Shown piece after piece: positions 7,529 to 10,668 of a stretch of DNA of 10,668 bases. This stretch comes from Chloroflexota bacterium (lineage in GTDB: Bacteria; Chloroflexota; Dehalococcoidia; JACQGW01): assembly GCA_016199325.1 (NCBI GenBank), contig JACQGW010000066.1:1-10668 (forward strand). The letters run 5' to 3'. The position numbers and the translations under genes were made by a program. Positions within the stretch are counted from its first letter, which is position 1. Every line of letters begins with the position of its first letter. Below the pieces are notes generated by a model. That model made no database searches. It was not told the DNA's origin and was given only the letters and a program-made list of their open reading frames with translations.

Positions 7529-7803
7529 GAGTCGCGAGTGGCCCGCTCGGCGTCCTCCTCGGCAGCCGCTCGCCAGGCGACGTCGCGGGCCCGCTCCCAC
7601 GCGTCGTCGGTCACGGCGCTTGCCTTGAGGTAGCCGGCCAGGCTCCCCTTGAGCGATCGCGTGTGCTCGGGCGGAACGAAATACACCTCGACGTGATCGT
7701 CGATCAGCCGCTGGAGCGCCAGCCAGCCGGGCTGCACACCGAGGCGGTCCCGGAACTCCTTGGCGATGACCACCTGGCCCTTTGGGCCGACTCTCGATGC
7801 CAT
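7525..7803 (-). CDS. AbrB/SpoVT-type antitoxin (VapB/MazE-like)
   Basis: This 92-aa protein has an N-terminal swapped-hairpin AbrB domain (residues 4-45: RVGPKGQVVIAKEFRDRLGVQPG, then a VEVYFVP strand) for DNA binding. A helical C-terminus (DDAWERARDVAWRAAAEED) is suited to wrapping the toxin. It should neutralise the PIN toxin and repress its own promoter. ATG 7803 (minus) is preceded by AGGTGGTG. It overlaps the PIN gene by 4 nt. VapB antitoxins of the AbrB class pair regularly with PIN toxins, so the assignment as a module is secure, though targets are unknown. Confidence 0.88.
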   Translation of the reverse strand: MASRVGPKGQVVIAKEFRDRLGVQPGWLALQRLIDDHVEVYFVPPEHTRSLKGSLAGYLKASAVTDDAWERARDVAWRAAAEEDAERATRDS

Positions 7804-7804
7804 G

Positions 7805-7839
7805 GTATCACCACCTGCCCTTCAGTATAACTGTATCAC
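7805..7839 (-). promoter_or_regulatory. Candidate autoregulatory operator/promoter of the AbrB-PIN module
   Basis: A direct repeat GTATCAC (7805-7811 and 7833-7839, plus-strand reading) brackets an imperfect dyad CAGT-ATA-ACTG (7823-7833). A minus-strand -10-like TATACT lies at 7824-7829 and no convincing -35 is seen. This AT-rich patch stands out in GC-rich surroundings and is where the antitoxin-toxin complex would be expected to bind. Confidence 0.4.
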
Positions 7840-7948
7840 ATGATGCCCAGCTTGGCGAGGGCGGCTCCGCCCAGGACGACGACCCTTTGCGTCAGGAGGC
7901 ACGATGAACCGGGTCAGGGGAACCTGCGCAACGTGGGAGGGGCGCAGC

Positions 7949-7968
7949 CCGGCAGAGCGCGCTGCCGG
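7949..7968. other. Short GC-rich hairpin downstream of the response-regulator remnant
   Basis: CCGGCAG (7949-7955) and CTGCCGG (7962-7968) form a 7-bp stem with a 6-nt loop. There is no T-run on either side, so it is at best a weak or relict terminator for the minus-strand remnant ending at 8008. The rest of 7840-8007 shows no gene I can support. Confidence 0.35.
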
Positions 7969-8007
7969 ATGGACTTGCCCCGCCCCAACCAATCGTCGCG
8001 CGGGGTA

Positions 8008-8235
8008 TCATGGCGGTCCGGGTTTGTCAACGGCTTCGTTGATTGATGAAGAGGGGTTGAACCGCTGGACCGTAGCGAGCAGCTCTTCCAGGTCGAAGGG
8101 CTTGCCGAGACAGCCGTCGGCCTCGATCTCGCTGGCCCTTCTGGTCGCATCCTGGGCAGCCGTCGCCACCACTACCGGGGCGACCGCGGCCCGACCGTCC
8201 CGGTACGCCCTGGCAAACTGCCAGCCGTCTATCAG
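8008..8235 (-). pseudogene. Response-regulator receiver domain, C-terminal remnant
   Basis: On the minus strand, from about 8235 the frame reads IDGWQFARAYRDG, then APVVVATAAQDA, then ADGCLGKPFDLEELLATVQRF. This is the second half of a CheY-like receiver domain with the conserved alpha4 region and the invariant Lys of the KPF motif. Everything upstream, including the acidic pocket and the phosphoacceptor Asp, is missing: the sequence before IDGW (RCRWQRGSSFGI) bears no likeness to the expected beta3 strand ending in D-x-R-M-P. No SD or suitable start precedes it. It is a 5'-truncated fragment of a stand-alone receiver protein or a receiver-ended kinase. The frame stays open to 8433 but that part is not recognisable. 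Confidence 0.72.
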
Positions 8236-8432
8236 TCCAATGATACCAAACGAGGAACCACGCTGCCAACGGCACCGTCCAATGACGCCTGACCTACGGT
8301 AGCCCAGGGTCGGCATGAATCGTGCAGCATCGCTCCGCGGAAACGCTGTTCGCACCACGGACGACCGGTCCGGAAGCACGCCACCCCGGCCATCAGCGGC
8401 ACGGGGGCGGCATCGGCCAGGAGGGAAGACCA

Positions 8433-8753
8433 ATGACAGAGTCCTGGCAGCAGCCCGAAATCAGGCGGGAGGCCGGCGAGGAGGCAGCCCGTACCCAGAA
8501 GGCGGAACAGCTCCGCCGCCGGTTCGACTGGCTGAGTCGCTTCACCGACGAGGAGCTTCGGGACATCAGCTTCTGCGCCGAAGGGGTTCCCCTGCAAACG
8601 AGCGCGGAGTACCTCGATATCTCCCACCCTGAGCGAGGGGTTATTGTGGCACGCGCGGGTGAGCAGGCACCGGCCGGTGGCTGCTACGTCGCCCGCACCG
8701 ACGTGAGCCCGGAGGTCTGGCGGAAACTGATTTCCGCTGCCCGGCAGGGGTAG
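8433..8753 (+). CDS. Conserved hypothetical protein (106 aa)
   Basis: The start is ATG 8433, with AGGAGGG at 8419-8425 and 7 nt spacing, one of the best SD sites in the window. The protein is soluble and highly charged. Residues 1-40 form a probable long helix rich in Glu, Arg and Ala (REAGEEAARTQKAEQLRRRF). FDWLSRFTDEELRDISFCAEG follows, then EYLDISHPERGVIVARAGE and a C-terminal GGCYVARTDVSPEVWRKL. The layout (FTDEELR, DISHPERG, CYV near the end) matches a small uncharacterised family that I recall from Chloroflexota and relatives; no function is known to me. It stands alone, 3' followed by hairpins and a strong terminator, so it is probably a monocistronic gene. No membrane segment or signal peptide is visible. 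Confidence 0.78.
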   Translation: MTESWQQPEIRREAGEEAARTQKAEQLRRRFDWLSRFTDEELRDISFCAEGVPLQTSAEYLDISHPERGVIVARAGEQAPAGGCYVARTDVSPEVWRKLISAARQG

Positions 8754-8788
8754 GCCACCCCACACGTCTGCAACCGGCAGCGCGCCGT

Positions 8789-8815
8789 CCGGTCGGGCAC
8801 GCGTGCTCCGACCGG
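8789..8815 (+). other. Nested palindromic hairpin after the 106-aa gene
   Basis: CCGGTCGG (8789-8796) pairs with CCGACCGG (8808-8815). The enclosed GCACGCGTGC (8797-8806) is itself a perfect palindrome. A second perfect 16-bp palindrome, GCCCGGGGCCCCGGGC, follows at 8824-8839. Together they make the 3' region unusually structured ahead of the terminator. Confidence 0.6.
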
Positions 8816-8866
8816 CGAGCGCCGCCCGGGGCCCCGGGCTGGTCGGTTGCAGCTTCCCCCGATCCT

Positions 8867-8897
8867 GGCCCCAGCGCTGCGCTGGGGCCTTCTCTTT
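8867..8897 (+). terminator. Strong intrinsic terminator
   Basis: A perfect 10-bp stem GGCCCCAGCG/CGCTGGGGCC (8867-8876 and 8880-8889) with a CTG loop is followed at once by TTCTCTTT (8890-8897). It ends the transcript of the 106-aa gene about 110 nt after its stop. Confidence 0.9.
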
Positions 8898-8914
8898 CGC
8901 CGATTTCATGCCAC

Positions 8915-8943
8915 TGGACCGCGACTTCGCCCTGTGGCATAAT
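8915..8943 (+). promoter_or_regulatory. Candidate promoter of the MFS gene
   Basis: TGGACC (8915-8920) and CATAAT (8938-8943) are spaced by 17 nt, just after the terminator and about 90 nt before the MFS start. A perfect 14-bp palindrome CCGGTCGCGACCGG (8986-8999) lies in the leader and could be an operator. Confidence 0.5.
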
Positions 8944-9029
8944 GCGCCCACTCGATCGCTGGCGCCGGCGCTCCCGTTCGACGCGCCGGTCGCGACCGGT
9001 TCCTTGTCTGGATGGAGTCGCCGCCGACC

Positions 9030-9844
9030 ATGCGAATTGCCGCCAGCTCACGCGCCGATCCTCAGTCGACCGGCGGCCTCATCCTGACGGCGGGCTTGAG
9101 CGGCCTGTCGCTCGGCGCGACCAACCTCATCTTGCCGTTGCTCGCCGTTGCCGAAGGCGCATCGCCCGGCCAGTGGGGGATGTTCGCCGCGGTGTACGCC
9201 GTTGCGCTTGCCATCTTCGAGCCCATCTGGGGCCTGCTGTCGGACCGCGTGGGCATCCGTCCCCTGCTGACTGGAGCCGGCTGCTGGCCGTCGGCGCCGT
9301 TTCCGCGCTGACGTCGACCGCCAATGGCGGCATCCAGACCTTCCTGCCGCTGGTGGCCACGCTCAGCCTCGGCCTCTCCAGCTCGGCCGCCGGCATTCTG
9401 GCGACCCTCTTTACCCTCACCACGGCGTTCCTGTTGATCCCGATGGGCCGGCTGGGCGACCGCTTCGGCCGCCAGCGCACGCTCATCCTCGGGTTGGGCT
9501 GTTTTGCCGTGGGTCTGGCGACCATCGGCCTGGCCGGCTCAGTGCTCATTCTCGCCGCCGCCGTCGCCTTGGCCGGCATTGGGCGCGCGATCTCGCAGCC
9601 AGCGCGCGTCGCTCTACTGTCGGATGCCATGCCGACCGGGCGACAGGGCACCGCGATGGGGCTAATCGGCCTGTTCGAAGACGTCGGCTCGGGCTCGGGC
9701 GCCGCGATCGGCGGGCTCCTCTGGACCGCCTGGGGCCGGTCCATCACCTACGCTGGCTACGGGTGTTTCCTGCTTGCCGCCATCGCCGTCTGCCTGATCT
9801 TCGTCCGTGAGCGGGCGTGGACGCTTCAGGAGGCCCATCCCTGA
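9030..9844 (+). pseudogene. MFS transporter gene with internal deletion and frameshift
   Basis: The first part (ATG 9030, or 9012 in the same frame, to about 9270) encodes TM1 (GGLILTAGLSGLSLGATNLI) and TM2 (MFAAVYAVALAIFEPIW). The cytoplasmic motif A of the N-domain (GLLSDRVGIRP) follows, and this frame stops at 9311. From about 9270 the homology continues in another frame: WSRLLAVGAVSALTS (TM7), TM8 with the second motif A (GRLGDRFGRQRTL), and TM9-TM12, ending at 9844. TM3-TM6 and the central loop, roughly 110-150 residues, are absent. The missing DNA is not a multiple of three, so no full transporter can be made. Both halves otherwise look undamaged, so the lesion is recent or is an assembly error. 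Substrate is unknown; an efflux-type MFS is the likely ancestor. Confidence 0.82.
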
Positions 9845-9937
9845 CGTTCTCAGCGGTCGTCACGTCTGGATGGTTCCTCCGGCCTCGTGCTGACGCAATG
9901 GCGACGTGCTATGATCTATCCCACTGGAGGTATTCCA

Positions 9938-10189
9938 ATGACCGCAAAGGAGCGTCTACACCGACTCGTGGACGAGTTATCCGAATCCGAACTGGATGCC
10001 GCCGAGCGATTCCTCGAGTACTTGCGTAATGTTGGCTGTGACCCGATGCTGCGGGCCCTCATGGCGGCGCCATTGGACGACGAGCCGGTAATGCCTGAGG
10101 AGGACGCGGGCGCCGCAGAGGCGTGGCAAGAGCACCTGCGCGGCGAATCGCTCACTGCAGAACAGGCGAAGAAGCTGCTCCTACCTTGA
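9938..10189 (+). CDS. RelB-like antitoxin (83 aa)
   Basis: This small acidic protein is the upstream member of a toxin-antitoxin pair. GGAGG at 9926-9930, 7 nt before ATG 9938, fixes the start. The N-terminal helix (ERLHRLVDELSESELDAAERFLEYL) looks like a dimerising segment of the DUF2281 kind. The C-terminal half (acidic DDEPVMPEEDAGAAEAWQEHL, then SLTAEQAKKLL) resembles the toxin-neutralising tails of RelE antitoxins. A -10-like TATGAT at 9910-9915 lies upstream. Its stop overlaps the toxin start. No classical ribbon-helix-helix is obvious, so the DNA-binding part is uncertain; the assignment rests on the tail and the partner. Confidence 0.72.
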   Translation: MTAKERLHRLVDELSESELDAAERFLEYLRNVGCDPMLRALMAAPLDDEPVMPEEDAGAAEAWQEHLRGESLTAEQAKKLLLP

Positions 10190-10452
10190 GCGACGGCTGG
10201 CGCTACGTCATAACGCCTCGGGCGGCGAAGGACCTGGAACGGCTGGAGCCAGCAGCTCGCAGGCGGATCTTCGATGCTCTCGACCGCTTCGTTACAGACC
10301 CCAGCACTGGCGACCGCAGGAAGCTTCAGGGCCGGCAGAGTGAGTGGCGTCTTCGGGTCGGGGACTGGCGTGTCCGGTACTGGCCGGACGTCGACTCGCG
10401 TGCAATTGTCGTCCTGCGTGTCCTGCCACGCGCACGTGCGTACCGCGACTGA
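10186..10452 (+). CDS. RelE/ParE-family toxin (88 aa)
   Basis: This is a small basic RelE-fold protein, expected to cleave mRNA on the ribosome (RelE) or, less likely, to poison gyrase (ParE). The family order is clear: YVITPRAAKDLERLE, then DPSTGDRRKLQGRQSEWRLRVGDWRVRYW, then VVLRVLPRARAYRD. K46, R55, R57, R62 and the terminal Y86-R87 are conserved basic/aromatic positions. No ATG or GTG fits. I chose TTG 10186, which overlaps the antitoxin TGA in a 4-nt TTGA arrangement, implying coupled translation. The frame extends back to 10123 only through antitoxin codons. The gene is complete and apparently intact. Confidence 0.87.
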   Translation: MSDGWRYVITPRAAKDLERLEPAARRRIFDALDRFVTDPSTGDRRKLQGRQSEWRLRVGDWRVRYWPDVDSRAIVVLRVLPRARAYRD

Positions 10453-10520
10453 GCAGGGTTTCACTAGCGCAATTCAGAACATGCGGGCCAAGCCAGACAA
10501 CTGATGAATACCATCCCCGT

Positions 10521-10553
10521 TCGTCTTGGCGTCCCTGGCGTCTTGGCGGTTCG
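10521..10553 (-). repeat. GAACCGCCAAGACGCCA-type dispersed repeat, copy 2 (inverted)
   Basis: Read on the minus strand this is CGAACCGCCAAGACGCCA followed by GGGACGCCAAGACGA. The first 18 nt match 7047-7064 exactly, in opposite orientation. It lies in the 181-nt gap after the toxin gene. The rest of that gap, apart from a promoter-like TTGACC at 10575-10580 with CATGAT at 10599-10604 (18-nt spacing), shows nothing else. Confidence 0.75.
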
Positions 10554-10633
10554 GCCTTTCTGCCAACCGCTCTATTGACCTTCGCGATATTATGGTAACA
10601 TGATCGTGACGATTGCAGTTGCGAGGGGCGAAC

Positions 10634-10668
10634 ATGGTATGGCAGCCGAAGCGACTGACGGCATCCCA
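10634..10668 (+). CDS. Start of an ORF, possibly an IS630-type transposase (3' partial)
   Basis: ATG 10634 is preceded by GAGGGG (10623-10628) with 5 nt spacing, and a promoter-like TTGACC...CATGAT lies upstream. Only 11 codons are visible (MVWQPKRLTAS). From memory, this opening resembles the N-terminus of IS630-family transposases or their helix-turn-helix subunit, which often begin M-x-W-x-P-K-x-L-T. Eleven residues cannot prove this; the existence of a gene start is better supported than its identity. Confidence 0.45.
   Translation, partial: MVWQPKRLTAS

Noticed and set aside
5933..7633. 566-aa open frame on the plus strand
   Set aside because: It is a shifted reading of the lyase that then crosses the repeat and runs antisense through PIN and AbrB genes; no domain.
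7840..7900. Minus-strand tail reading VVVLGGAALAKLGIM before a stop
   Set aside because: It is bounded upstream by a stop within about 25 codons and has no start; too short to call even a remnant.
7905..7970. GGGTCAGGGGAACC suggested an SRP RNA core
   Set aside because: The invariant GGAAGGAAGCAGCC-type asymmetric loop is absent.
7904..8302. 132-aa plus-strand frame with a good SD (AGGAGG at 7894-7899)
   Set aside because: More than half of it is antisense to the receiver-domain remnant and the rest is unrecognisable; the SD may be fortuitous.
9890..9915. CTGACG (9890-9895) as -35 for TATGAT at 9910-9915
   Set aside because: The spacer is only 14 nt, too short for a normal sigma70 promoter; only the -10 is mentioned.
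1..10668. CRISPR array, tRNA or rRNA
   Set aside because: No regularly spaced repeat array and no tRNA/rRNA-like conserved sequence was seen on either strand.

Overview
The window is a GC-rich stretch of bacterial chromosome, dense in genes on the left and eroded and accessory-like on the right. Good Shine-Dalgarno sites precede most genes, and several sigma70-like promoters are visible. The mix of families (a tetrathionate/arsenate-reductase-type molybdoenzyme, an AbrB-PIN pair, a 106-aa orphan protein and a response-regulator remnant of a kind I associate with Chloroflexota) suggests an uncultured Chloroflexota-like or similar environmental lineage. This is inference from memory of family style; no rRNA or marker gene is present.

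Left part (2-4624, plus strand): the 3' portion of a large molybdopterin oxidoreductase gene, then a geranylgeranyl-reductase-like FAD protein with a CxxC motif, then a 78-aa two-helix membrane protein whose SD directly follows the flavoprotein stop. They look like the downstream part of one respiratory or redox operon. The first gap holds a 17-bp-stem hairpin with dispersed-repeat character. A 111-bp MITE-like element with TA flanks sits between the membrane-protein gene and the convergent aldo/keto reductase gene.

Middle (4747-7028): an aldo/keto reductase (minus) and a PatB/MalY-type PLP C-S lyase (plus) are divergently transcribed. The 164-bp space between them contains two well-formed back-to-back promoters and a perfect 14-bp palindrome at the predicted transcription start of the lyase.

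Right part (about 7047-10553): an islet bounded by two inverted copies of a GAACCGCCAAGACGCCA-type repeat. It carries an AbrB-type antitoxin plus PIN toxin (minus), a 5'-truncated response-regulator remnant, a 106-aa orphan protein followed by several hairpins and a strong terminator, an MFS transporter gene that lost TM3-TM6 and its frame by an internal deletion, and a RelB/RelE-like pair. The window ends 35 nt into a new ORF that may be an IS630-type transposase. Two toxin-antitoxin modules, two decayed genes and repeats at the edges point to an accretion site for mobile or selfish DNA next to a stable metabolic block.
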